A DNA stretch of 64,000 nt from Ignavibacteriaceae bacterium (GCA_031292455.1 JARLHC010000151.1:1-64000), one strand, 5' to 3'; counted from the stretch's first letter, positions 27,328 to 36,329 are shown. Numbers and translations are program-made. The notes: generated from the sequence alone by a model not told the origin.

Positions 27328-29826
27328 ATGTCTAACCGACTTTCGAAATCAGCATATTTATTTCTCCTGCTGTTCCTCTTACAGATATTCGGAACTCTAT
27401 CCGCGCAGCCAGCCAGGATTCTAAACAGCGGAGAGATAAAATTAGCCATCAAAAAACTTAACATACTTGGTTCTGTCTTATATATTGCCGCTCATCCTGA
27501 TGATGAGAACACTGCTTTGCTTTCATATTTCTCATCCGGAAAACTTTTGCATACCGGATATCTTTCTATGACTCGCGGAGACGGCGGCCAGAATCTAATC
27601 GGCTCTGAACAGGGTGAATTATTAGGACTTATCCGTACTCAGGAACTTCTTGATGCCCGCAGAATTGATGGCGCTCATCAGTTTTTTTCACGTGCCTATG
27701 ATTTCGGTTTTACCAAATCCCCGGATGAAACTTTTTCATTCTGGGGAAAGGAAAAGATGCTGTCTGATGTGGTTTGGATAATCCGCAAATTCCGTCCTGA
27801 TGTTATATTGACCCGCTTTCCTGTTACGGGTGAAGGGGGGCATGGACATCATACTGCTTCCGCAATAGTTGCAGAAGAAGCATTCAAACTGGCGGGTGAT
27901 CCTGCCATATTCCCGGAACAGCTTAAATATGTTAAGGTTTGGCAACCCAAGAGGCTTCTATGGAATGTATTTCCTCAGATTTGGTTAAATAGAAAGGTAG
28001 ATACAAGTAATCTGCCTAAACTGGATGTAGGTGAGTTCAATCCTTACCTTGGTCAGTCGTATACTGAAATTGCAGCAGAAAGCCGCAGTATGCATAAAAG
28101 CCAGGGTTTTGGAACCGGTGGTAGTAGGGGTGAATCAATACAGTATTTTGAACAACGTGAAGGATCATATGTCAAAAAGGATCTATTTGAGAATATTGAT
28201 CTTTCCTGGAACAGAGTACAAGGAAGTGCGAAACTATCGTCCCTCTTAAGTCAGGCGGAAACAGCCTATAATGAGGATAAACCGACGGATATTATCCCTT
28301 TACTTTTAAATGCTTATAATGAAATGGATAATGTAAAAGATGATTATTGGATCCCAGTCAAAAAACAGGAATTAAAAGAGATTATAGGTTCTCTTTTAGG
28401 ATTATGGACTGAAGCTATTACCAAGGATTTTTCATCGGTCCCGGGACAGGATATTACTTTTAACGCTATGGTTGTAAACAGGATAAATTATCCAATAAAA
28501 CTTAAATCGATAAACTGCACTTTCTGCAAAAGCGATTCAGTTATAAATTCAGCTCTTACCGAAGGGGAGCCTTACCAGAAATCATTTACTGTAAACGTTC
28601 CAAAGGATGCTCCCATATCTCAGCCTTACTGGTTAATAAATGAGCATGATAAGGGAGCATTTGTTATTGATCATCAGGAGCTAATTGGCAAGGCTGAGAA
28701 TGACCCTCCAATTATGGTAAAATTCACTCTTGATCTGAACGGTACTGAACTTACCTTTAATACTCCCCTTTTATACAGGTGGGTTGATCCTATAAGAGGG
28801 GAAAAATACCGTCCGTTTGAAATAATTCCTGCAGTATCTATCAATTTTGAAGATAAAGTATTTCTTTTCCCTGATAATAATTCCCATAAGATAACTATTC
28901 ATTTGATCAACAATTCAACAGGAGTAAGCGGAACTCTTAGATTAAGTCATCCTGACGGATGGAAAGTTACCCCTCAGGAACTACCTTTTATCTTCGACAA
29001 GAAGGATGAAGAGAAGCTCCTTGAATTCACCGTTATTCCTCCTCCTGGAAATTCAGAAGAAAAGATAATAGCATTAGCAAAAGTAGGAAACACTATTTAT
29101 AATAAAGGGATCATCAGGATAAATTATGATCATATTCCGATCCAGACGTATCTGCCCCCTGCAGAGATTAAAGTTGTCAGATTATCCACTGAGAAAACGG
29201 TAAACAATATTGGCTATATTATGGGTTCAGGAGATAATATTCCCGGTTACCTGTCTCAGCTCGGATACAATATCACGCTTCTTTCTGATAATGATCTGGT
29301 AACGAAAGATATTTCAAATTATGATGCGCTTATAGTTGGTGTCCGTGCCTATAATACGAAAAAGTTAATGACTCGTGTACAGGATAAATTATTAAGCTAT
29401 GTTTCTAAGGGTGGGAATATTCTTGTACAATACACTGTAAATAGGGATATAGTGGTTCCGAATATCGGCCCCTATCCGATTACGATCTCTACAGATCGTG
29501 TCACTGATGAGGACTCAAAGGTTACATTTGTTGATCCTGCAAGTCCCTTTTTAAATTATCCAAATAAAATAGATCAGAAAGATTTTAACGGATGGATACA
29601 GGAAAGAGGTTTATACTTTGCCAACAAGTGGGATCCGAGATACCAATCCGTCATCTCCTGTCACGATTTGGGTGAGAAACCACTCGAAGGTGGGCTATTG
29701 ACAACGAAATACGGTAAAGGAAATTTTGTTTATACCGGTTATTCTTTCTTCCGTGAAATTCCCGCCGGAATCACAGGTGCTATAAGATTATTTATAAACC
29801 TGTTTTCCGAAAGGAAAGATAAGTAA
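27328..29826 (+). CDS. Secreted PIG-L (LmbE-like) family deacetylase, multidomain
   Basis: 832 residues. A signal peptide (SAYLFLLLFLLQIFGTLSAQ) is followed by a PIG-L domain with the zinc motif AAHPDDEN (about residues 53-60), TRGDGGQNLIGSEQGELLG, LTRFP and GHGHHTASAI. PIG-L enzymes remove N-acetyl groups from sugars. A central beta-sandwich, NEW3-like region (about 390-610) follows, then a C-terminal domain resembling ThuA/class I amidotransferase-like folds (NYDALIVGVRAYNTKKLM, VSKGGNILVQY, YTGYSFFREIPAGI). This architecture occurs in Bacteroidetes-type genomes; the substrate is unknown. It converges on the phosphoesterase gene. Confidence 0.88.
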   Translation: MSNRLSKSAYLFLLLFLLQIFGTLSAQPARILNSGEIKLAIKKLNILGSVLYIAAHPDDENTALLSYFSSGKLLHTGYLSMTRGDGGQNLIGSEQGELLGLIRTQELLDARRIDGAHQFFSRAYDFGFTKSPDETFSFWGKEKMLSDVVWIIRKFRPDVILTRFPVTGEGGHGHHTASAIVAEEAFKLAGDPAIFPEQLKYVKVWQPKRLLWNVFPQIWLNRKVDTSNLPKLDVGEFNPYLGQSYTEIAAESRSMHKSQGFGTGGSRGESIQYFEQREGSYVKKDLFENIDLSWNRVQGSAKLSSLLSQAETAYNEDKPTDIIPLLLNAYNEMDNVKDDYWIPVKKQELKEIIGSLLGLWTEAITKDFSSVPGQDITFNAMVVNRINYPIKLKSINCTFCKSDSVINSALTEGEPYQKSFTVNVPKDAPISQPYWLINEHDKGAFVIDHQELIGKAENDPPIMVKFTLDLNGTELTFNTPLLYRWVDPIRGEKYRPFEIIPAVSINFEDKVFLFPDNNSHKITIHLINNSTGVSGTLRLSHPDGWKVTPQELPFIFDKKDEEKLLEFTVIPPPGNSEEKIIALAKVGNTIYNKGIIRINYDHIPIQTYLPPAEIKVVRLSTEKTVNNIGYIMGSGDNIPGYLSQLGYNITLLSDNDLVTKDISNYDALIVGVRAYNTKKLMTRVQDKLLSYVSKGGNILVQYTVNRDIVVPNIGPYPITISTDRVTDEDSKVTFVDPASPFLNYPNKIDQKDFNGWIQERGLYFANKWDPRYQSVISCHDLGEKPLEGGLLTTKYGKGNFVYTGYSFFREIPAGITGAIRLFINLFSERKDK

Positions 29827-29847
29827 CCTGATTAAAAGTATATTGTT

Positions 29848-30783
29848 TTATTTGCGGTACAAAGTAAATTGAGGAATGGTTTTTATTCCCTTGAAGTCTT
29901 CAGAAACCATATTCAGGTCGATCCATAAACTATTCTTATAAACCTTAATGGTAATGTAATGAAACATTCTTCTATCTGTAGGCATTTTAACCAGATCATT
30001 GAATCTTAAATCTTTGCCGGAAAAGAGGGGATGCTGAAGCCCCCCTCCACCGCCTATTACTAAAAAATCTTTATTATTTACATTAAAATGTTCATACGTA
30101 TGTGCATGTCCGCTTATAAATAATCTGCATTTTGATGTTCTGTTAAATGCATTTAGAAACTTTTGCATCGTGGTATCATATACTGAAGGGCCTACTATTT
30201 TGCTATTGGTGTAAGGTGGATGATGGCAGCCTACTAAAATAAAATCAATTTGACTGTCTGCTTCAAAGTTCCGCAGTGTTTTTATAAACCATCTCAATTC
30301 GCCATTTTTTTCTCCTTCGGTTAATTCCCCGAAATTTGAATTAAATAAAACTATGGCTGCATTTCCAAATTGCTTTGAATATCCGTGTATATCAGCCTCT
30401 GGGAATTTATTTTTAAATAAGGAGATGCCTTGATTCGGAAACAGCAAATATTCATGGTTCCCCGGTATAGGGTTAAAGCTAATCTTTCTGGCTGCAAGCT
30501 GGTTTACAAATTTATCAATATCCCCCCATTCGCTTTCCAGAAAGCCCATACCTACAAGATCACCTAAATGAAATACTGATTTAGGTGAGTTATCTAATAT
30601 ACTTTTAAATATTAATTGCCTTGCCAGCCAATTATTATTATATGGCAGATAAGCACTTTCAAAAATTAATGGTTCTTGAGTATCACTTACAAAACATAAG
30701 GATAATGTATCTCCACCGGCGTAACAATTAGCAATAAATCCGGAAAGACATATAATAAATACCAGGATCTGAGCTGACTTCAA
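29848..30783 (-). CDS. Secreted calcineurin-like metallophosphoesterase
   Basis: 311 residues with a signal peptide (about residues 1-22, ending NCYAG). Metallophosphoesterase motifs occur in order: FVSDTQE, HLGDLVGMG, PGNHEYLL, VGCHHPPY and ISGHAHTYEH. The first motif is normally DxH; here it reads D-T-Q, which alters one metal ligand. Such secreted enzymes often act on phosphomonoesters or nucleotides. It ends 21 bp from the stop of the convergent PIG-L gene. Active but atypical, or substrate-shifted, is my best guess. Confidence 0.87.
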   Translation of the reverse strand: MKSAQILVFIICLSGFIANCYAGGDTLSLCFVSDTQEPLIFESAYLPYNNNWLARQLIFKSILDNSPKSVFHLGDLVGMGFLESEWGDIDKFVNQLAARKISFNPIPGNHEYLLFPNQGISLFKNKFPEADIHGYSKQFGNAAIVLFNSNFGELTEGEKNGELRWFIKTLRNFEADSQIDFILVGCHHPPYTNSKIVGPSVYDTTMQKFLNAFNRTSKCRLFISGHAHTYEHFNVNNKDFLVIGGGGGLQHPLFSGKDLRFNDLVKMPTDRRMFHYITIKVYKNSLWIDLNMVSEDFKGIKTIPQFTLYRK

Positions 30784-30899
30784 CCGGTAGCTCCAATTAC
30801 TTTATTGAATTTTTAGAATAGTACAGTATATTATAAACTTGATCACTAAATGATATGCCAAGGTAAATTATCAAAGGCGCATTTCAATTATAATAACTG

Positions 30900-31232
30900 T
30901 TAAATGCCGATATTTGAAAGTGCAGAACTTATATAATTTACAGTTTCGACAAGCTTTGGATGTGACATTTCAAATTCTTTTACCGATTCTGATATTCCGT
31001 CGGTCGACAGTTTTAATAGCGTTGGATTTTTCTTTTTACGTGAGGCTTCGTGCGTTGATCTCTCTATAAATCCGACTATACTTTCTGCTTCTTCCGAATG
31101 AATTTTATAAAGTTCTTTAATTTCCACTTCAAGAGTGGCCAGTAAATCCATTAGTTTGGTTTTTTCTTTGTCAGGAAGAGTTGCATCCTGTTGAATTGTT
31201 TTTTCAATCTTTGATAAGGTTTTGTTTATCAC
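30900..31232 (-). CDS. DUF4404 family protein
   Basis: 110 residues, helical and soluble. The segment LPDKEKTKLMDLLATLEVEIKEL and the C-terminal FEMSHPKLVETVNYISSALSNIGI match DUF4404, a small family found in many Gram-negative genomes whose function is unknown to me. The last helix is amphipathic and might touch a membrane. It is divergent from the TetR-type regulator (169-bp gap). Confidence 0.75.
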   Translation of the reverse strand: MINKTLSKIEKTIQQDATLPDKEKTKLMDLLATLEVEIKELYKIHSEEAESIVGFIERSTHEASRKKKNPTLLKLSTDGISESVKEFEMSHPKLVETVNYISSALSNIGI

Positions 31233-31401
31233 TTTGTTTTTCCTTTTATTAAAGCCCTAACTTACTTAAAATTATAACTTCAGCCTTGTTAAATATAGCT
31301 AAATATTGAATAATCCTTTATCCTAAAACTTCCAATTAGCTTTTTTAAAAGGATTTCCAGCTATAATTTATTATTTTATAATAATATAATTTACGATAAT
31401 C

Positions 31402-31959
31402 TTGGAAAAAGATAGGAAACAACAAATACTTAAAGCAGCCGAAAAACGATTCTCACGGCATGGACTTAATAAAACTACTCTTAATGAAATCGCAAGAGAT
31501 TTAAGAATCGGCAAAGCTACAATTTATCATTATTTCGCTACTAAAGAGGAACTCTTTTTTAGAACAATAGAATGGGAAATCGATATTTATCTCGAGGAAC
31601 TAAAGCTTATATTCTTAAATGAACAGCTCGATTTGAAGAATAAGCTATTAGAGTATTTTAACCTTAAATTGTCCGCCTTTACAAGATTTAAACTTATTTA
31701 TGAGGTTTTATTTTGTATGATGAAAGAAGAAGTCCTGAATGAAGAAGTCATACTTGTAAAAATGCTTTTCGAAAAAGAAACTGATTTTCTTAAACAGTAC
31801 CTTCCCGGTAAAAAAGAGAAGCAGATTGAATCATCCTACAATATTGTATTAAGCAGCTGGGGAGAAATGCTAAGTAATAAAATTAAGACCACTGCTTTTC
31901 CCGAAATGAATCTTTCCGGACAATATTTGCTGAATTTTATAGAATCAATTTACCCTTAA
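31402..31959 (+). CDS. TetR/AcrR family transcriptional regulator
   Basis: 185 residues from a TTG start. The N-terminal DNA-binding domain is typical: QQILKAAEKRFSRHGLNKTTLNEIARDL, RIGKATIYHYFATKEELFF (helix-turn-helix at about residues 26-46). The C-terminal ligand domain is helical and divergent. No SD is seen before the TTG, and no better start exists. It lies beside the candidate ceramide genes and is convergent with the reductase, so regulation of lipid synthesis is possible but unproven; the divergent DUF4404 gene is the other natural target. Confidence 0.88.
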   Translation: MEKDRKQQILKAAEKRFSRHGLNKTTLNEIARDLRIGKATIYHYFATKEELFFRTIEWEIDIYLEELKLIFLNEQLDLKNKLLEYFNLKLSAFTRFKLIYEVLFCMMKEEVLNEEVILVKMLFEKETDFLKQYLPGKKEKQIESSYNIVLSSWGEMLSNKIKTTAFPEMNLSGQYLLNFIESIYP

Positions 31960-32029
31960 AAACATTTATCCGGATATTTTTTCCGGCTCTGTAAGTATGG
32001 GCATGTTGTCCCTGTTTCTTCTTTCAGAA

Positions 32030-33022
32030 TTAAATCCACCCCTGCTGCTTATACCAATCACAAGTTCTTTTAATTCCCTCTTCTACAGGAATGCACTGAT
32101 GGTAATTCAGGTCACGGATTGCTTTTCCGGTATCGCAGATCCAGGCATGCCGCGTAAGATCACGGGCCTTCTCAATATTCAATGTGGCGGGTTTGCTACT
32201 GAACATCGATGCAAACTGTGCAATAGCCGCTATTGTATATACAGCAAAATGAGGTACCTTAACCTTCAACGGCTTTTTTCCTAAAACTCTTGAAGTTATA
32301 TCCCCTATTTCATCCCATGCATAGTATTTTTCGGAACTTATAAAATAAGTCTGTCCTGCAGATTTGTCAGATTCGGCGGCAAGCATGAATCCTCTTACCA
32401 GGTCTTTTACATGAATTAAACTCACCACCTTCTTATCAAACCCTATAGTTGTCATTAGTCCTTTGCTGAAAGTCTGGAAGAAAATAAATATCTCAGTATC
32501 CCTTTCGCCAAATACAGCGGGAGCACGGCAGATTGTAATAGGAACCTGGCCCATAAAGCTTTTTGCCAATTCTTCCTCGGCAAGTTTGCTTCTTCCATAG
32601 TTTGTGATAGGATTACATGGTTCTTCTTCCGTAATTACCTTGCCGTTTAATGAAGGCCCCGCGGCAGTCTGGCTGCTTACAATAAGAAACTTTTTAATCG
32701 TATTCTTAAACTCTACCGCAGTTTCCAGCATTACCCTTGTCGTATCAACATTCCCTTTGAAATATCCCTCGGGCTTTTTTGATTTGATAACCCCCGCAAC
32801 ATGATAAATATATTCAGCATCTTTAAACGCCTTTCTTAATCCCTCTTTATCCATCAATCCTGAATCGTATATTTCTACATTTTTCCCTTTAAGCCATTTA
32901 AGATTGCTGCTCTTCCTTGTTATACAACGTACTATGTAATTGTTCTCAAGTAAAAGATCAACCAGATGGCTTCCGACAAAACCATTTGCACCTGTTACAA
33001 CAGCAGTTTTTCTAATTTCCAT
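32030..33022 (-). CDS. NAD(P)-dependent epimerase/dehydratase-type reductase; candidate ceramide reductase
   Basis: 330 residues, extended short-chain dehydrogenase. The Rossmann motif VTGANGFVGSHL (G11, G14, G17) and the catalytic Y142-G-R-S-K146 are intact, with VSSQTAAGPS upstream supplying the Ser. It is divergent from a serine palmitoyltransferase gene across 107 bp. In bacterial sphingolipid pathways a CerR-type member of this family reduces 3-oxo-ceramide, so that role is likely here. A general sugar epimerase or dihydroflavonol-reductase-like activity cannot be excluded by sequence alone. Confidence 0.85.
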   Translation of the reverse strand: MEIRKTAVVTGANGFVGSHLVDLLLENNYIVRCITRKSSNLKWLKGKNVEIYDSGLMDKEGLRKAFKDAEYIYHVAGVIKSKKPEGYFKGNVDTTRVMLETAVEFKNTIKKFLIVSSQTAAGPSLNGKVITEEEPCNPITNYGRSKLAEEELAKSFMGQVPITICRAPAVFGERDTEIFIFFQTFSKGLMTTIGFDKKVVSLIHVKDLVRGFMLAAESDKSAGQTYFISSEKYYAWDEIGDITSRVLGKKPLKVKVPHFAVYTIAAIAQFASMFSSKPATLNIEKARDLTRHAWICDTGKAIRDLNYHQCIPVEEGIKRTCDWYKQQGWI

Positions 33023-33036
33023 ATTTAATTGTTTAG

Positions 33037-33068
33037 TTTGATTTTAACACTATTTAATCATAGATTTG
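33037..33068 (+). promoter_or_regulatory. Bacteroidetes-type promoter for the serine palmitoyltransferase gene
   Basis: TTTG at 33037-33040, exactly 20 bp, then TAGATTTG at 33061-33068, a full match to TTTG-N19/21-TAnnTTTG. It lies about 60 bp before the TTG start at 33130. The match is good evidence that this host uses a Bacteroidetes-like primary sigma factor. Confidence 0.55.
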
Positions 33069-33129
33069 AGCCGAAATTTAAGAAGTTTTGATGACTTTTA
33101 ATAATTTTTATAACGTAATTGGAGGTTAA

Positions 33130-34320
33130 TTGGATTTATTTACAAAATGTTATGAATTTACCAGAGCTGATGAAATTAAAAAGTCAGGAATGTATCCGTA
33201 TTTCAGACCTATTGAAGCAAATGAAGGACCTGTTGTAAAAATAGAAGGTAAAAACGTTATTATGGCTGGATCCAATAATTATCTTGGATTAACGGCTCAC
33301 CCCAAAGTCAAAGAAGCTGCAATCAAGGCAATTGAGAAATACGGCACAGGTTGTTCCGGTTCCCGTTATCTAACCGGTACACTTGACCTCCATATTGAAC
33401 TTGAATTAAGGCTTGCCAAATTCCTGAATACTGAAGCTGTGCTTTTATTCAGTACCGGATACCAGACTGCACAGGGAATTATCCCTACTCTTGTTCAAAG
33501 AGGAGAATATGTTGTTTCGGATAAAGACAACCACGCATGTATTGTTGCCGGTAACCTGATGGCAAAAGGTGCTACTGCCGACATGGTACGGTATAAACAT
33601 AATGACATGGAAGACCTGGAAAGAGTTATCTCAAAACTTCCGCTTGAAACAGCAAAATTGATCGTAAGTGACGGCGTTTTCTCTACTGGCGGCGAAATTG
33701 TAAATCTCCCCTGCCTAAATGATATCGCAAAAAGATTTAATGCAAGAATTTTAATCGATGATGCCCACGCTGTAGGTGTTATCGGTAAAGGTGGGCGTGG
33801 TACTGCAAGTGAGTTTAATCTTGAGAATAAAATTGACATGACAATGGGTACTTTCAGCAAAACCTTTGCCTCATTAGGTGGTTTTGTTGCTGGTGAAGAA
33901 AGAATAATAAATTATATTAAACACCACTCCGCTGCTCTTATTTTCAGTGCATCCCCTACTCCCGCTTCAGTTGCTGCTGCATTGGCCGCCCTGGATATTT
34001 TGGAAGCTGAACCGGAAAGAGTTGCAAAGCTTATTTATAATGCTGATAAAATGAGAAAGGGATTTACCGAACTTGGTTTTAATGTTATTGATGGAAGAAC
34101 TGCAATTGTTCCCGTCATTGTTGGTGATGATCTGCTGGCTTTCAAAATGTGGCGTATGCTTTATGACGCTGGCGTATTTGTGAATGTATTCATTTCCCCG
34201 GGCGTTCCTCAGGGAAGACAGATGATGAGAACAAGCTATATGGCTACTCATGAAGAAAAACATCTTAATAAAATACTTGATGTTTTCGGCGATGTAGGAA
34301 AGAAACTCGGTATTATCTGA
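33130..34320 (+). CDS. spt: Serine palmitoyltransferase (alpha-oxoamine synthase family)
   Basis: 396 residues. It condenses serine with a fatty acyl thioester to 3-oxo-sphinganine, using PLP. The [11 protein letters not shown] motif gives the Schiff-base lysine K244; DNHACIV (H135) stacks on [14 protein letters not shown] supplies D210-H213. The opening [13 protein letters not shown] and [10 protein letters not shown] segments resemble Bacteroides SPT more than KBL or BioF. A TTG start follows GGAGG (33121-33125). A candidate N-acyltransferase follows by 75 bp and a reductase is divergent, which supports the sphingolipid assignment. KBL is the main alternative; no tdh is near. Confidence 0.88.
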   Translation: MDLFTKCYEFTRADEIKKSGMYPYFRPIEANEGPVVKIEGKNVIMAGSNNYLGLTAHPKVKEAAIKAIEKYGTGCSGSRYLTGTLDLHIELELRLAKFLNTEAVLLFSTGYQTAQGIIPTLVQRGEYVVSDKDNHACIVAGNLMAKGATADMVRYKHNDMEDLERVISKLPLETAKLIVSDGVFSTGGEIVNLPCLNDIAKRFNARILIDDAHAVGVIGKGGRGTASEFNLENKIDMTMGTFSKTFASLGGFVAGEERIINYIKHHSAALIFSASPTPASVAAALAALDILEAEPERVAKLIYNADKMRKGFTELGFNVIDGRTAIVPVIVGDDLLAFKMWRMLYDAGVFVNVFISPGVPQGRQMMRTSYMATHEEKHLNKILDVFGDVGKKLGII

Positions 34321-34353
34321 TATAATATCCCCGTCTTTTGAAAATTAGACATT

Positions 34354-34366
34354 CCGCCTGTGGCGG
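34354..34366. other. Small GC-rich hairpin between spt and the acyltransferase gene
   Basis: CCGCC-TGT-GGCGG, a perfect 5-bp stem with a 3-nt loop in otherwise AT-rich DNA, 33 bp after the spt stop. Only TATTT follows, so termination would be weak; it may attenuate or protect the message. Confidence 0.4.
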
Positions 34367-34395
34367 TATTTCCTTATTATAATAATGGTTTTCCG

Positions 34396-35526
34396 ATGAA
34401 TGATATAAAAATATTTCCCGTTCGTTCAGAAAAAGATAGAATGCGTTTTATCAAACTACAGTGGAAATTCTATAAAAATGACCGCTATTGGGTTCCACCG
34501 CTTATAATGGACCGTAAGAAAATATTAGATGTTAATAAAAATCCTTTCTTCCAGCATGCTGAAATGGAAATGTATCTTGCCGAACAAAATGGTGAACTTG
34601 TTGGAAGGATTGCAGCAATTAAAAATGATCTTCATAATAAGACACATAATGATAAGGTTGGGTTTTTTGGTTTTTTCGAATGTATAAATGATCAGAAGGT
34701 AGCCAATGCACTTTTTGAATCAGCCAGAGCATGGCTTAAAACAAAAGGATTTGATACAATGCGAGGTCCTGCAAACCCTTCCAGTAATGATGAATGGGGT
34801 ATGCTCCTTGAAGGTTTTGATGATGAACCGCGTCTTCTAATGACTTACAATCCTAAATATTATCTGGATCTTTGCGATAATTATGGCCTTAAAAAGATAA
34901 AAGATCTTTACGCCTGGAAACTTGAAAGTGATAAAGTGCTTTCCTCTGATAAACTCAGAAGAGTTCAGGAGATAGCTAAACAGCGTGCAGGTCTGAAAAT
35001 CACTCAGCTTGATATAAAGAATTTCGCAAAGGAACTTGAGAAGGTTAAATATGTTTATAACAAAGCATGGGCTCCTAATTGGGGCTTCGTGCCGATGACT
35101 GATGCTGAACTGGATGCTATGGCTAAAGATCTGAAACCCCTAGTAGAAGCAAAATTAGTTTTATTCGGAGAAATTGATAATAAACTTATCGGTTTTGCTC
35201 TAACTATGCTTGATTATAACCAGGTTTTTAAGAGTATGAACGGTCATCTCTTTCCATTCAATTTCCTTAAACTTTACACTCAAAAGAAAAAGATTACATG
35301 GTCCCGCATTATAACACTTGGCCTTATCCCCGAATACCAGAAGCGTGGTCTTGACGCTGTTTTCTACTGGGAAATTGTTAATCGCGCAAGAGAACTGGGA
35401 ATAAAACTTGGAGAAGCAAGCTGGATATTGGAAGATAACGAGATGATGAACCGCGGTGCAGGTGATGGTGTAATGAATGGAGAACTTTATAAGAAATACC
35501 GTCTTTACGATATAAATATAGAGTAA
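34396..35526 (+). CDS. GNAT-superfamily acyltransferase; candidate bacterial ceramide synthase
   Basis: 376 residues from the ATG at 34396; the frame opens at a GTG (34360) inside a hairpin, which I reject. Family segments: VRSEKDRMRFIKLQWKFY, YWVPPLIMDRKKIL, FFQHAEMEMYLAEQNGELVGRIAAI, GPANPSSNDEWGMLLEGFDD and the C-terminal GNAT-like LGLIPEYQKRGLDAVFYWEI. Proteins of this kind accompany SPT and a CerR-type reductase in sphingolipid bacteria, where the bCerS enzyme N-acylates 3-oxo-sphinganine. The role is inferred from family resemblance and neighbours. It shares direction with spt and is probably co-transcribed. Confidence 0.8.
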   Translation: MNDIKIFPVRSEKDRMRFIKLQWKFYKNDRYWVPPLIMDRKKILDVNKNPFFQHAEMEMYLAEQNGELVGRIAAIKNDLHNKTHNDKVGFFGFFECINDQKVANALFESARAWLKTKGFDTMRGPANPSSNDEWGMLLEGFDDEPRLLMTYNPKYYLDLCDNYGLKKIKDLYAWKLESDKVLSSDKLRRVQEIAKQRAGLKITQLDIKNFAKELEKVKYVYNKAWAPNWGFVPMTDAELDAMAKDLKPLVEAKLVLFGEIDNKLIGFALTMLDYNQVFKSMNGHLFPFNFLKLYTQKKKITWSRIITLGLIPEYQKRGLDAVFYWEIVNRARELGIKLGEASWILEDNEMMNRGAGDGVMNGELYKKYRLYDINIE

Positions 35527-35681
35527 AAAAGTCGGAATAGAATAACTTCATCAAGGCAATGCTATTATATATCAGAATATCATCTACGGGTATTCTGTGG
35601 GTATACTACCAGTATTCTGAGTCGTACACAATTGCTTCCTAATTATAAAAGGAATAATGGATTGGAATATTAGCGGGGAGA

Positions 35682-36329
35682 TTATTTACTAAACTCTTTC
35701 TCAATAGTTGTAATCTTGTCCAGCCTTTTTTGATGCCGTTCTCCGCCAAACGAAGTGTTAAGCCATACTTCAAGTATTGATTTAATCGTTTCCTCCCCAA
35801 GTGACTTTGCCCCTACAACTAAAACATTACCATTATTATGCTCCCTTGCGCTCCGAGCTGAGAATTCATTGTAACAGGTGCATGCCCTTATTCCAGGAAT
35901 CTTATTTGCAGTAATCGCCGAAGGAATTCCTGTAGCATCTACCAGCACAGCAAAATCTGTCTCACCGTTTTTAACTTTTATTGAAGCAGCATAAGCAAAG
36001 TCAGGATAGTCACAAGCATTCTCATCATAAGTACCAACATCTATAATTTCGAACCCTTTTTCCACAAGTATTTTGGAAATAAGGTTTTTCACTTTAAATC
36101 CGGTATGGTCCCCTCCAAGAGATACTTTATTAGTGCGCTTTGATTTAACGGGATCCTGGATCACCCCTTCAATTATTGGTGCAGGAGTCTTTTTTACTAA
36201 TTTAATTTTAAGTTCTTTAATTCTATCTTTTGCCAGGGGCGTAAGCATTTCATTCTCACCTACAGGGAAAGTTCTGCCGCCGCTTTTATAGACTTTTAAT
36301 ACTTCAGATTCTGTAATTACTTTTACCAT
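35682..36329 (-). CDS. RpiB/LacAB-family sugar isomerase homologue, catalytic residues altered, with N-terminal extension
   Basis: 215 residues. The RpiB fold starts near residue 69 (VSLGGDHTGFKVKNLI) and ends with NVLVVGAKSLGEETI. The active-site loop that reads CGTGIGMSIAANK in ordinary RpiB is here DATGIPSAITANK: the catalytic Cys is Asp, and the Glu used by mycobacterial RpiB is Ser. The phosphate-binding REHNNGNV is kept. The first 65 residues (ITESEVLKVYKSGG, LTPLAKDRIKEL) are an extra domain. It abuts the mannose-1-phosphate guanylyltransferase gene (1-bp overlap). Possibly a binding protein or an isomerase with changed chemistry. Confidence 0.85.
   Translation of the reverse strand: MVKVITESEVLKVYKSGGRTFPVGENEMLTPLAKDRIKELKIKLVKKTPAPIIEGVIQDPVKSKRTNKVSLGGDHTGFKVKNLISKILVEKGFEIIDVGTYDENACDYPDFAYAASIKVKNGETDFAVLVDATGIPSAITANKIPGIRACTCYNEFSARSAREHNNGNVLVVGAKSLGEETIKSILEVWLNTSFGGERHQKRLDKITTIEKEFSK

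Noticed and set aside
32030-33022. Reductase considered as a nucleotide-sugar epimerase for the nearby manC
   Set aside because: manC lies 3 kb away in a different transcription unit, while SPT is immediately divergent; the ceramide reductase role fits better, though it is not proven.
35573-35619. CAGAATA/TATTCTG inverted repeat plus a second TATTCTG, and TATTCTGTGG also at 692
   Set aside because: Arms of 7 bp and a 10-bp match elsewhere are not significant; no T-run and no clear role, though it lies between convergent genes and could help end transcription.
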